Assembly (NCBI GenBank): GCA_037974665.1
Contig: CM075765.1
Coordinates: forward strand, 17,187,648-17,251,647
Direction of reading: 5' to 3'
Source of the DNA: Ehretia macrophylla
Taxonomy: Eukaryota; Streptophyta; Magnoliopsida; Boraginales; Ehretiaceae
DNA length: 64,000 bases
The notes under the pieces are model-generated. The model searched no databases. It was not told the origin of the DNA and saw only the letters and a program-made list of their open reading frames with translations. Positions 1-11,162 of the stretch are shown here, piece by piece. How positions within the stretch are numbered: the stretch's first letter is position 1; every line of letters starts with the position of its first letter. The translations under genes and the position numbers were made by a program.

Positions 1-905
1 CTTATTCTATTTAGATTAGGATTCCATTATCTTATGGGATCTAGTAGGCTTCACAAACTATAAAAAAAAAAAAAGGGAGAAATCATAAGATTGGGAGCAC
101 CTCTTTTTCTCTCCCTTTTTCTCCTTCAAGATTTCTTCATGGCTCTGCGTGGCTAAACTTTTATTCTTGGTTGAAGGAAATTGAAGCCTCGGAATCATAA
201 GAACTGTGAGATCTAATTAGTTTTTACTGTTCAATTTATGCTTTAAGTATTGAATGTTCTTCTGTTTTATTTATATGATTCTTTCGTTTAATTGCTAGGG
301 TGGTCAACTAGTTTATTATTCGTTATAATCTATTGCTAAGTTATATATCAAATCCGTAATTGTTTGATCCCTCTAATTTACGAAGCAACTAAGATTTAAT
401 AATTTGCTGCGTCAGAGATTATTAGATTTTAGGAAGAACGTTCAACTAAATTAAATGCAACCGCGTGTGTTTGTGTTGTTTAGCTTCATCGATCTCTCTA
501 ATTCTTAAGGCTGCTACTAGATTAAACCTTTAGCGCATGTCTGAGGTTGTTTAGTGGTTAGGGTTAATTAGGTCGCGTGTATTCTAATTAACTACGACTA
601 AGGAGAGATAGGAAAATAATTCCAACGGTGAATATTTAAAGTTGGAATTGATATATACTTGCATCAATGATCAGTTACAAGATTTCGATGGTGGATGTTG
701 ACTCAGACTAAGGTTCGTCTTCTTAATTAAATTCAATATTTTTAAATTCAGTAATTTTTCTTAAGTTTCCTTTATATACTCAACCCCCCCAACCTTGTTT
801 ACGTAACACAAATTAGGCTAGATACTCTCTGTGGGAACGATCCTTACTCACACTACTGCATATATTTTTCGGAGTACAGGTTTTATTTTTGGTTGCCTGC
901 GACAG
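1..905 (+). mobile_element. LTR-like sequence, probable 3' part of a Ty3/gypsy LTR
   Basis: No coding potential is visible. The stretch is AT-rich and ends in a phrase (about 815-905, with CTCTGTGGGAACGATCC and CGGAGTACAGGTTTTA) that I recognise as typical of the end of LTRs of large plant Ty3/gypsy elements of the Athila/Tat group. The expected primer-binding site TGGCGCC is absent. The sequence instead runs at about position 905 directly into the RNase H part of a pol relic. This suggests either a recombination or deletion joint, or an insertion of one element next to another. The matching 5' half of the LTR would lie outside the window. Assignment is from memory of such LTR ends, not from alignment. 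Confidence 0.45.
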
Positions 906-2868
906 CACACCAGTACTCCACCTTCGAAAAACTCATCTTCGCACTGGTGACCTCGGCTAGAAAGCTTAAACCGTATTTTGATGCTTACACAATCAAGGTC
1001 ATGACAGACGCTCCACTTAAGTCCATTATGCAAAAGCCAGAAGCCTCGGGCAGGCTACAAAAATGGGCAGTCGAGCTAAGTCAATTTGACATCGCCTACC
1101 AACCAAGAACATCCATAAAAGCCCAAACAATTGCGGACTTTGTTGTTTAGTGCATGGGCTAAGCCGAACACAATCCAGAGGAAATGTAGAAGGTCCATGT
1201 GGACAGAGCATCAGGGAAGTCGGGAAGTGGAGCTGAGGTTGTGATCTTAGACATAACGGGTCATGAGCACTAGTATTACCTCAAATTTGTCTTCCCAACC
1301 TCCAATAATGAGACCGAGTATGAAGCGGTGATTGCAGGTTTGAGAATTGTGGCCCAACTAGAGGCACAAACCCTGGAAATGTATACTGACTCCCAGTTGG
1401 TTGCAAGCCAAATCTCTGGAGAATTCGAGGCTAAAGATGCTTCCATGGTGACCTATCTCAATAAGGTCAAGGACTTGACCTCGAGATTCAAAAGGTTTTC
1501 TATACAACAGATTCCGAGGGAAGAAAATACAAAAGCTTATGCCCTATCAAAACTGGTTGTGGGAGATAACCGACCTGCCCTGGTCCATGTAGAAGAAATT
1601 TCGAGCCTAGCATACAGTTAGGAAAGTAGGAAGTCGCCGAGATAACCACGAGCCCAGATTGGACTCGGTCAATCGTGGACTACTGGGAGGAGGGTGTAGT
1701 CCCGGAGGATGCGAAGAAGGCTTAGAAAATTGAAAAATAGGCCTTAAGATTTGTCACAGTTGCGGGCCAACTCTACAAAAGGGCTTACACCTGGCCCCTT
1801 TTAAAGTGCGTATGACCCGAGGAAGGAAACTATGTACTTAGAGAAATCCACGAAGAAGTGTGTGGAAATCACTAGGGCGGCGAAGCCCTAGCAAGAAAAA
1901 CACTAAAGCAAGGCTACTTCTGGCCGACCTTAGAGCAAGATGCCAAAGATTATGTGCTAAAATGCGATATTTGTTAGAGATTCGCCAAGATCCAGAGAAA
2001 ACCCGTGGTGGACCTAACAGTGATGGTGAGTCTGTGGTCGTTCTATCAGTGGGGGCTGAATATCATTGGTCCGCTGCCAAATAGCCTCGGGCAGAAGAAA
2101 CATGCTTTCGTAACGGTCGATTACTTCACCAAATGGCCCGAGGCCGAGGGTGTAGCCAGAATAATCGAAAAAGCAGCTTGGGACTTCATATGGAAGAATA
2201 TCATCTGCCAATTTGGGGTGTCTAAGGTTATAGTCACTAACCACAGCAAATAATTTGATAGTACATATTTCCGAGGAAAATGTGCTAAAATTGGAATCGA
2301 CCTTAGATTCTCTTCTATTGCTTATCCTCAAAGTAATGGTCAGGCCGAAAGAACTAACTAAATTATTTTGCAAGGCCTGAAAACAATGTTGGAATATGCG
2401 GAGGGACAATGGGCAACGATTCTCCCCGAGGTGTTGTGGGCTCAGCGCACCACCATTAGCTCGGTGACGGGAGAGTCACCATTCAAACTGACATTCGGCA
2501 CTCAAACGGTGCTTTCGGTGGAGATCGGGTCCCCCACCAGTAAGACCCTCTACTATGATCTTGAAATAAACGAAGCCTAGATTTGAGAAGAATTAGACCT
2601 GGCTAAAGAGTTGCGTGCCAAAGCTCAGGTCCGAATGTTGGCTGGAAAAGCGGCCATGGAGTGAGCTTTTGCCAAGCAAGTCAAGCCAAAGTCTATTAAG
2701 GTCAATGATCTGGTCCTAAGACGAGCCATCTTTTTGCCGCGCTCAAGAGGCAAGTTCTCCCCATCTTAAGAAGGGCCATACGAAGTGGTGAAGGAAATCC
2801 AACCCAGAACCTTCTACCTTGCGATAAGTACGAGAAATAACTCAAGAATGCTTGGCATGCGGAGCATC
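893..2868 (+). pseudogene. Decayed Tat-type Ty3/gypsy pol relic (element A): RNase H, second RNase H, integrase
   Basis: The 5' part of pol is missing. The relic starts inside the reverse-transcriptase-linked RNase H (893-1150, with YSTFEKL and PLKSIMQKPEASGRL). It continues with the extra 'archaeal-type' RNase H that marks the Tat lineage (about 1190-1560, with NNETEYEAVIAGL and YTDSQLV), then integrase (about 1740-2580, with VDYFTKWPEAEG and ILPEVLWAQRT) and a C-terminal part to about 2868. It is the diverged counterpart of pol in the element at 42,839-52,677 and lines up with it almost end to end. It is dead: there are many in-frame stops (for example at 1148, about 1187 and 1621) and frame changes. 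The first integrase aspartate of the GLDIIG block reads N, and the second, in the TDHGK block, also reads N. Several stops replace Trp or Gln codons, as expected from cytosine deamination in methylated DNA. Confidence 0.88.
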
Positions 2869-3494
2869 TTAAGTGTTATTTTGTGTAAGGCCCCCGAGCC
2901 AAATATGTTATTTTGTAAAGCCCCAAGCTTAAGTGCACTCGATGTACCGAAATATTTAATACAGTTGTTATTTCTATATGAACGAGTCAATCCGACTCGG
3001 CTTTGAGTTACTTTAGTTTTTCTAAAACTAACCAACCAGACTAGCGTTTAAAAGGTGTTCACACCTCGTCTCGATTTGGGTTCAATTTTATCAATGTAAG
3101 GATACAAGCACACTTATCAGTAAATACCAAGATGATTAGCTCAGGTTAGTCATTCCAGCTCGATCTTAATCAAGTTGTTTGATTCGCTTACTAGCTTGAA
3201 ATGACGAGTTCAACTCAGGTTAAATTAACACATTGGTCTATTAATTTGGTTCCACTATGTTAATTAATTTTAATTCAGGTGAATCAAACTCCAAAAAAGG
3301 TGTAGACCTCTACTAAAGAAATAAAGAAAAACATGATCGAGCACGGCTTGGAAAACGTGTAAATTCCTGAAGGAAATGCGAAATGCATAAAATTAATGAA
3401 TGATAAACAGTCATTCCATTAACAGAAAAAATTTTACAAGGAAGCCCGTCTTGGGCGTACCCAAAAAAAAAAAAGAGAGAGAGATGGGGCTTAT
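2869..3494. other. Non-coding spacer of element A between pol and the antisense gene
   Basis: At about 2887-2935 there are two degenerate copies of a 'GGCCCCGAGCC...TTTTGTAA' unit. The same place in the element at 42,839-52,677 has a clean array of about seven 26-bp units. The rest is AT-rich with no open frame of note. Homology of position and motif makes this the same spacer, now mostly eroded. Confidence 0.6.
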
Positions 3495-5872
3495 TTAAGG
3501 CGCAAGGGTAACAGAAATAGCGCCATCACCCACGGCTTAGACTCCGACGTCAAGGGACTCTTCCTCAGCCTGCTCCATTATCTTTTTGATGTAGTTCATC
3601 AACTTATAGCCCTCCGTTTTCAAGTAAGAGGGAAGCCCAGGAATCTGCCAAAACTCTGGCGGAGAAGCTTCCATAATCTCCAGAAATTCGGTCTTAGAGG
3701 CAGTCAGAAAGGTCTTTGCTCACTCCCAAGCAAGCTGGCCTCGAAAAAAGTACTCCAACTCGGTGAACTTGACCATCTCCTCGCCGTCCTTCATTAGCCA
3801 ATTCACGCCCGCATCGCTGTCTTTGAAGGCTTCCACCGTCTTTTCTCCGTTCGGCCCGACCTTCTCTTGGAATTCCCGTAGGCTGGTCTCGGCCTCGCGC
3901 TTCTCTTTCTTGAGTTTTGCCACGTCATTACTAGCCGGGACTTCTCTTGCTCGAGCTCCTCCTCCCGCTCGAGCTCCTCCTCCTTGGATTTTAGCTTCTT
4001 CTTTAGACGGTAGATTTCATCACCGTCTTCCTTGTATCTCTTCCTGGCCTCCTCCCTCTGCGCCTCCAGCTCGGCCTGAGCTTCGTCGTACCTGTGCTCC
4101 AACTCGGTGAAGTGAACTTGCACCTTGTTGATGAGGCTGGGGACGGAGATGACGTAGGACTCAATCTGTAAATGAACAATGGTCAGACAAGCTGGGATCT
4201 GAAAAATTAATCAAGGAACAAAGGACAGTCACCAACTGTGGTCGTGTCAATCCTCAAGTCGAAGATAAGTTGGTTCACAAAGACCTTTGACAGCTTGGGA
4301 TCGCGTTCAATAGTAGCTGAGGTGTCAATTACCTGATCTTTTTTAGATTGGATCACCTCCGCCGCCTTCCCTTTTCCATTCTCCTCAGGACGGGGCCTCT
4401 TTTTCGATTCTGGCCGAGTACTCGTGCGCTCAGTGATCATCACGCCCGACTTCTTCTTGGAAGGTGACTCCGAGACTTTGCTATTCTTTGAAGAAACCTC
4501 AATGCCCTTTTCAATCTCCTGGCCGCTGGGGCTCTTCCTGGATCCCTGAAGGGCATGAGTGACCCCGAGCATTGAGCCCTCGCGGCTCTCTGCATCTTCC
4601 CTCCTCTTGATAAAGGTTTTCTTCCCAGTGGTCGGCATTCCTAAAAAAGAAATCAAAGGGAAAGGGTTAGGAAAAAATCAGGGCAAAAGCTGGGGTAAGA
4701 AATTAAGGAGGTCGGTTCCTAATCCGAGACTAACCCTCTTCTTCTTGATCTTCCGAGTCAGAGAGTAAACCAGGGTGGTCCTTGGTCAGGTCAGGCATCG
4801 ACCAAACAACTTGGACTTCCAAATCTTATCCCACTTAAGTACGCTCTCAATATCTATCAACTGGTTCGATCCCGACTTGAGTTCCTCGGCATTATTGATC
4901 TTCGAGTCCAACATCGCGGGCGGGTCGTTGAGTTGCTTCTTCAGGGAGGGAGTCCATTCACTCTTGTACCCCGAGGCGAGCGAAGACTCCACCCAGTAGT
5001 ACTTGTTGTGCCAACCCTTGTTGGAAGATTTTCATTGGGTAAAAAGAGCCAAGTCTTTTCTGGCCGCGAAATGGAACCACCAGGGCTGCTTGGGGTTGGC
5101 CTTACAAACGTAAAAGTACCTGAACAGTGTGAAGGTCAACTCCATTCCTACCTCCCTACAATACACATAAAAAGCCACAATTATGGCCCAGCCATTGGGA
5201 GCCACTTGCCCCGGACTAAGTTCAAAGTAATCCAGAATGGTGGTAATGAAACGAGGAAGAGGTAATTGGATCACGTCGAAGGCCAACTCATAGATGGTAA
5301 AGTGGTCGGCGGGAGGATTACAAGCATGATTGAACCGACCTGGGATCTTTAGTTTGTAAGTCCAATCAACCGACTAGTTCCTCAGCCTGCCATTTAAAAT
5401 TGACTTGGTGGTATGACATTCGTGTCGGCAGTAAACGAAGAGTTGCCGAATCATTTTTCCTCGACCAGAAAAACCACTGGTTGTACGGGGGCGGTGATGA
5501 GGAATTACCTTTGTGGGCTTCGCGTCCACCGCCCTGGCCCTGAAGGATTCAGCTATGAACTTGTGGGGGCACCTCAAGGCTTACCAATTGATTGAGAGGC
5601 AAGCCATCCCTAGTATCACCTAATTCATTCAAATTAGACAAAGGGTCCTCTGTGGCCTCTTCCTGCACCTTCCTGACCTCAACAATCTCATACTCATCAT
5701 TACTCTCTATGCGAGCTTGTTGATGACCCGACTCATCCTCTTGAGAAATACTTGAGTCGCCTTCATTTGGGCCCCGTTCGAATGATGACTTCGAGCTCGA
5801 GGGGTTTTTCTCTTCTCCCCCATATGATCTGTCTTCCATCTCCTGGGAATCCTTGGACTCCGATCTCCCCAT
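3495..5872 (-). pseudogene. Antisense accessory gene of element A (gypsy-type 'Transposase_28'-like), broken
   Basis: The gene runs opposite to gag-pol between integrase and the 3' LTR. The start at 5872 opens with MGRSESKDSQE. The conserved core is in 5032-5286 (with FITTILDYFELSPGQ and NGWAIIVAFYVYC), which I recognise as the plant 'putative gypsy type transposon' domain (Pfam PF04195-like). Exon 1 ends at 4735 with a GT donor and exon 2 begins at 4640 after an AG acceptor. It encodes a basic, Ser/Lys-rich stretch (MPTTGKKTFIKRRED...). A third part (about 3495-4123) is coiled-coil-like, rich in E, K and R, and ends in a block with LEYFFRGQ. Intron position and phase match the gene at 49,455-51,789. 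Stops and frameshifts interrupt it (after 5549, near 5040, about 3920). What the protein does is not known to me. Confidence 0.75.
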
Positions 5873-6105
5873 TCTATGTACGTGTATATAAAATAAAATA
5901 TGCGAGAATATTTAAAGGGATTCGGGACGTACCTAATGGGTGACTAGGTTAGTTGAACTAGGCTGATGGGACTGGGCTGCAGGTTCCCCAAGCTTCTAAT
6001 TCCTCGAGCTTATAATTCTCCGAGCTAAAATTTCTGAGCTTAAAACGCCTCCAGACCCTTGAAAGCTTGGACGCGAAAGTGGAAATGAGTTATGAAACGT
6101 CAAAG

Positions 6106-6118
6106 CCCTATTTATAGG
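6106..6118 (-). promoter_or_regulatory. TATA box of the antisense gene (element A)
   Basis: Read on the minus strand, this is CCTATAAATAGGG followed by CTTTGAC. It lies about 234 bp upstream of the antisense start codon at 5872. The same core occurs at 52,009-52,021, 220 bp upstream of the homologous gene of element B. Conservation of both sequence and distance between two diverged copies argues for a real promoter; the function is inferred. Confidence 0.6.
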
Positions 6119-6290
6119 CACAAAGTATAACTGTCTTGAGAATCCCAAACGTCGCATCCTGTCAGAGTTAAAGCATGATGTTTCGGACTCTCAAATAAGA
6201 CATCCGCATGACGTGGCACCTAAACCTGGTCGGTTACCCCCAGCATGGGCATACGCATTACTTGCCTAGATCATCTTCAGATCTTTAGAC

Positions 6291-6311
6291 TTTGGGGGAG
6301 GGGAAGGGAAT
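6291..6311 (+). promoter_or_regulatory. Polypurine tract of element A
   Basis: A G/A-only run (gggggaggggaagggaa and flanks) sits immediately before the TG that begins the 3' LTR at 6312. It matches in place and composition the tract before the 3' LTR of the element at 42,839-52,677. It is the presumed plus-strand primer. Confidence 0.65.
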
Positions 6312-6645
6312 TGATGAGGGGATGCCCGAGCTGGGCATATTGCAACCAGGTCTCATCCTGACCTGAGACGCCTGACCCGAGTGAACCCCAACCATTTTGC
6401 CAACTGTCCAGATGGGACATAAAGCAAGGCACACAGCTTGGACCAACGAGTAACGACTTTATCCGCTAAGTAATAGCTTTGCCCTCTAGACATACGGTGC
6501 AGGCAGATGGAGGCGTGTCGGGCAGCATCCCGCATTAATTGCTGCCCGAATCTGAGATTGGAATAAATAAAGCACCTCCCCGCATTTATGAAGGTAACTC
6601 TAGCACATTAAATACTTCTAACCACTATATTCTGCTTGGGCAAAT
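6312..6645 (+). mobile_element. Truncated 3' LTR of element A
   Basis: It begins TGATGAGGGGATGCCCGAGC, against TGACGAGGGGTTCCCGAGC at the 3' LTR starting 52,214. Later blocks shared with that LTR include GATGGGACATAAAGC and AGGTAACTC followed by TTAAATACT. Similarity fades at about 6645, where the 466-bp LTR would have roughly 130 bp left. The LTR is therefore cut off and no target-site duplication can be read. Confidence 0.7.
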
Positions 6646-6654
6646 AAATATACA

Positions 6655-6863
6655 TGCAAGGACTAAATTGATTTTTTTATAAAAATAATAGGGACTAAAT
6701 TAAAATATTTTTAGAAACAATAGGGACTTGAATTGGCTAGTTTAGAACATTAAGAACGATTTTGAATCACTTTTGTAAATATTAGAGACTAATATGATTT
6801 TTTAAAAATATTATGGACCATTTAAAAAAATGTGTAAACAATAGGGACTATATACATAATTTA
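6655..6863. mobile_element. One arm of a Mutator-like MITE
   Basis: This is a chain of 'ATAGGGACTAAATT'-type phrases at about 30-40 bp spacing, ending TAATTTACCC at 6863. Such phrases form the inverted arms of the better preserved elements at 16,090-17,464, 18,499-19,312 and 27,957-28,498. Here only the right-hand orientation is seen, so the element is probably truncated. It lies directly after the broken LTR and may mark the break. Confidence 0.45.
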
Positions 6864-7087
6864 CCCTATGTAGTCCCAACATTTTATAAAATATGGAGAT
6901 ATTTTAAATCTAAAAATTAATTAGTTCACACTAAAAAAAACTATTTGTGTATAAATATTGAGTTGTATGTTATAATCTCACTAGACAACTATTTCCTACT
7001 CGTACCAGGTTTTGGATAATCCATGTATATTAAAAATAAATTATTGTACAGACTGACTAGTTTAAGTATGCGCTTTGTCTCTCGTTA
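6864..7087. other. AT-rich intergenic sequence
   Basis: I see no gene, repeat structure or recognisable motif here. Confidence 0.5.
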
Positions 7088-8487
7088 GGAAATCCTCAAT
7101 GGAGTCTCTAAGGAGTCTCTAAATAACAATAATTGTTATTTTAGAGACTCCATTGATCAAAATTCATCACCAATGGGGGTCTCTAAAATACTATTTGATA
7201 GTTTTTGACAAAATCATGACAATGACATCACTCAAACTTTGAGTCTCCAAAATAGCACATAGCCTCCATTTTCTTCAACAAATTTGTTGAAGAAAATGAA
7301 GACTAAAAAGACAAAAATGAGTCTCCAAAAAAAATAATATCAAATCTGACGATGTCAGATTGTCTGACATCGTCAGATCTAAAAAAAAAAAAGTACAAAA
7401 AAACGAGCACAAACAACAACAAAAAAATTTAACAAACATAAAAAAAATTACAATACAATTATTTTTTTCAACAAATAACAACAAAAAAAGGTAAACACAG
7501 ATCTGAAATAAAAAATAAATAAATAAATAAATAACATAAAGTTTGTGTTGGTGGTTTCGCCGGTGGTAGGGTAGCAGCGGAGAAGATGGTGGGGGGTGGG
7601 ATGTAGCAGAGAAAAGGAAGGGGGCGCTGATGCGTTGCAGGAAAAAAAGGGGAAGAATAAGGGATGGGAGAGGGGAGAGGGGAGGGGGGAGGGGGAGGGG
7701 GGCGCTGATGTTGCAGGGAAAAAAGGGGAAGAAGAAGGAGGGGGAGGAAGGGGGGCGGCGCTCTGTGTATATATGTATGTGTCTGTGTGTGTATATAGAT
7801 TTGTGTGTGTGTGTATATTTGTATGTGTTTGTGTGTTTGCAGGGAAATAAGGGAAAGAAAGGGACGGGGAAGGCTACAGGGAAAAGAGGAAGAGAAGGAA
7901 ATGTGGGTGGCTGGGTGAGGAATTTTAATTTTATTTTTTAATTATGTTTTTTAATTTTTTTGTTTAGATTTGTGTATTTTATTTTTTAATGTTATTTTAG
8001 TTTAGGTTATTTTTTATGTTTTTTTAGTTTAGGTTATTTTTTTAATTAAGTTTTTTAATATATTTAATTACGGTTTTATATTTTATTTTTTAATATTATT
8101 TTAGTTTAGGTTATTTTTTATGTTGTTTTAGTTTAGGTTAAACGTAATCCTAATTTTTTTAACATTATGATCGTCGCAATTTATTTATTTTTTGTTTGAA
8201 ATATTCGTTAAAAAAGTTAAAATAATCTAAGTAATAATTAATTTAAAAAAGTAATATACGAGAAAAAATCAAACATAATGAAATTATTATATAAAATTAA
8301 AATTAACATAATATATTGACTTAATTTTATAGAAACTCAATTTTTTTATCATGATCTCTAAATGGGTCTCTAAAATAATTTTTTTGTCTTAATCTCTAAG
8401 TGGGTCTTTAAAATTGATCTTAGTCTCTATATAAGTCTCTAAAATAACAAATAAAAATCCATTATAGAGACTCTATTAAAAATAGTC
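7088..8487. mobile_element. PIF/Harbinger-like non-autonomous TIR element
   Basis: The left end GGAAATCCTCAATGGAGTC follows TTA (7085-7087). The right end, read in reverse, is GACTATTTTTAATAGAGTC and is followed by TTA (8488-8490). Arms rich in 'GTCTCTAAA' phrases face each other at both ends. The TTA duplication and the TIR style fit PIF/Harbinger-type elements. No transposase is present. The interior (about 7545-7910) is G-rich and then GT-rich low-complexity DNA, with an AT-rich right half. Open frames at 7596-7941 are products of this composition and not genes. Confidence 0.6.
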
Positions 8488-8508
8488 TTAGGGCGTATTT
8501 GGATTTAG

Positions 8509-8691
8509 GGTAGCATATTGGATGCGGACAAAATTTCAAAACTCTTGAAAGGTAATAATGGAAAATGTAGTGATGTATCAAGATTCACATCCAGTGATCC
8601 GACAAAGAATGATTTGGACACATCGTGCATATTAGACATTGGTAGAAAGTTTGAACATGGTGGTGAATCAGAGACGCACTATTCATTATAG
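8509..8691 (+). pseudogene. Orphan open frame of 60 codons, possible exon fragment
   Basis: Reading from GGT at 8509 to the TAG at 8689-8691 gives 60 codons with a balanced, protein-like composition (ILDADKISKLLKGNNGKC, later DPTKNDLDTSCILDIGRKF). It has no ATG at its start and no low-complexity bias. It begins only 22 bp after the end of the TIR element at 8487. I do not recognise the family. It could be a gene or transposase exon fragment, or chance; surrounding sequence gives no further exons. Confidence 0.3.
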
Positions 8692-9423
8692 AAAGCCACT
8701 TACCTCAGCAGCCAGCAAAAGCTGTAGATGCAAGAAGCACGAACAGGAAGAAATTCAAACTTAGGAGTCGAAAATGATTAATTTAAATTATTATTTAAAT
8801 TTATAATCTTTATTTATAAAGTACTTGTTTACAATATTTTCATCACAATCTGAGACATTACAATTTAAATTTTATCAACGTTTTCTTTTTCTTTTTATGA
8901 TGTGAAGCTTTCTTTGGAAAACTCTTTGGGTACTAAACCCTAAACCAAATGATGCTACTTAAAAGAGACATAATTCAAATTAATCAATCAGTACAATACC
9001 TATGAGACTAGTCCAAAATTTTTTATATTTTCTTGTTAATTCAGATTTAAGACGTTAACAATTTTATGTACACACCCCAAGTGTGTCATCAGTAAACTAC
9101 TCTTGGAGTTGAGACTAGTAATATTCTGGAATAGAACAAACCCCTTTTAATGTCTTTTACTCAAGTTAGCTAACTGTTAAATAACTCAAAGGAAAATCTT
9201 TATGCAATTTCTTTTATTGAGGGGTCTTTACCCCCTTTTTATTTGTCTCGTTTAAAATTTATTTCAATTCTTCAATTTGATTCAGTTAGTAAGACAATTA
9301 AAATAATGTTTTCATGTTTGGGATCCTTTATCTTTATTGTAAATTATTGAGTTTAGACATCTTCTGTACCTAGTGATTATGATCAACCCACTTACTTCTT
9401 TACACTATAGAAAGAAGAAAATG
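8692..9423. other. Intergenic sequence without recognised features
   Basis: AT-rich DNA with short simple stretches. I see no open frame, inverted repeat or known motif that can be supported. Confidence 0.5.
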
Positions 9424-9560
9424 ATTATTATTATTATTATTATTATTATTATTTTTTATTCAGAAAATGTTTAAGACCATATAACGTAATCAACGAGATC
9501 CGAACTCGTAACTTTTCGCATAAACAATGAGTAACATTATTATTAGAGCAAAGTTCTAGT
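9424..9560 (-). mobile_element. tRNA-derived SINE relic with (TAA)n tail
   Basis: On the minus strand a B-box-like GAGTTCGGATCTCG is followed by TTACGTTATATGGTCTTAA and CTGAATAAAAAATAATAAT, with an (AAT)n tail (9424-9455). The same order of blocks (TTACGAGCTC, GGCCTTAAGA, CTGAATAAAA) occurs at 58,108-58,222. Two dispersed copies with a pol III type B box and an A-rich tail suggest a SINE family. The A-box part is weak. Confidence 0.45.
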
Positions 9561-10029
9561 GACAGAAAATGATTATCTTTTTCTCAAGGGAAAAGGAACT
9601 TATAGCTGAACCAAAACAATGATGAAATAAAGAAACTAAAGTCCACTGTGCTGGGCAAGCAGTATGGCAAAGATCCTAGCATATTATAAATGAACCATAA
9701 TGATCTCTGATGCCAGTGAGACTATCCTCCACTTGTTCCATTCTCGTCCGAGTTTAGTGGTTAAAGGCCACTATAATTCTTTGCTCATCTATCAAGACCT
9801 TGAAAGTTTTTACATAATTTCTATAACGATTTAGTCCAACTACTAGCCTATTAACATGTTAAGTCAAATCAACAGCCTCAAAATACTTAAATCCGTGATG
9901 ATAGTAATAAAAAATTCAATCATTATAAACTAAATACAAATTTTTCAAAAAAAATAATGTGAACCAAGAGTGTCACAATTTCACACCTTCTAATGAATAA
10001 GAGTTCTATGCGAAGTGCAAATGGAAAAC
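9561..10029. other. Intergenic sequence without recognised features
   Basis: No gene or repeat that I can support. AT-rich single-copy-looking DNA. Confidence 0.4.
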
Positions 10030-10140
10030 AACCCAAAAAGTGTATTTTTTTAAGGTACAATGAATGCTAAACCCGTAGTTCGAACTCACGTATACGTATG
10101 TTTAAATAACCAATGTTTCAGCTGTAAAATTACATTACAC
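10030..10140 (-). mobile_element. Possible SINE relic
   Basis: On the minus strand a B-box-like GAGTTCGAACTAC is followed by GGGTTTAGCATTCATTGTAC and an A-rich run. The layout resembles the SINE-like block at 9424-9560 but the sequence is not the same family. Only one copy is seen. Confidence 0.3.
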
Positions 10141-11162
10141 CCATTGCTAATGCTTCCCACATCATGGCAACAAAGATGCAAGATTCCAACAACTTCCTAG
10201 GGCCCCCACAAGCAATGAAGATGACGCTAATTAATTCGAAGTGATAAGAGGCTCCATCATGTGAGAGACAAATCAACTTTGCAATTCGCAAACATCATTC
10301 TTGTCCAAGAAAACCATTGTCGTACAATTCATTGCCAAATCCCCGTGTGCCTAAACTGCATTCCTTATCCAAATCTTTTTGACTTTCATGTTAGCCTCAC
10401 CTCGAGCTCCAAGTATTGATGCTAAGTCATTATCCCACTCACCATTAGCAAACAAATACGAGTGAGCGTATCCTCTCGTAACATAATAATGTTATAAGCA
10501 AGATCAACAATACTAAATTGTTCACATCATCAACAGTCATATATGAAGAACCCTTTAGAACATATTTTTGATAGGATACAAAATGAAAAATCTTACTAAA
10601 TTAACCAACTACATTTCAAGAGAACCTAGTAGCCAAGTAGACAAGCATATCCTCAACAGGTAAAACAAAATCTAATCAAGGAAAGTTCACAAGTTGGCAA
10701 GAAGGCATCAAATTTGCTCATTTCTTGACTAAATAAAAAGCATGCAGATTTGCTTGATTAATCAAATTCATGCTCGCATCACAAAATTTAGTCGACCAAA
10801 TTCGCGATAAGGTATCAATTTGTTCATTTCCATTGTGTTGACCATTGTTCATGATCACACTCTTCTTGAGTCCTCATCCACCAAGCAATTTGACAAACAT
10901 ATAAGAACACTAGCCAAGAAATGCAGCAAGTATATAACAATTGAAACACAGAAATGCAACTCTAAATAAGCATTAGATCTCTCTACTGTTAACAAGCACT
11001 ACACAAAGTTAATCCCAATTTAGATGCAACTAAGCCAGCCCACTACACACAATCAACTACAATTGTCAATAGTTAACACCAATCAAGAAAACAACAAACT
11101 CTTAAGCATAAATAGCACATCAGAAAGTTAAAACCAACTTGAATGTAAACCTCCAATTTTTC
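10141..11162. other. Region downstream of the HMGA-like gene
   Basis: About 1 kb without an open frame of note. The part nearest 11,162 is the presumed 3' UTR of the minus-strand gene at 11,163-12,290. The segment 10,140-10,400 has slightly higher GC and may be an old transposon relic, but I could not place it. Confidence 0.4.

Noticed and set aside
7596-7941. Gly/Glu/Lys-rich open frames
   Set aside because: Low-complexity G- and GT-rich DNA inside a TIR element.
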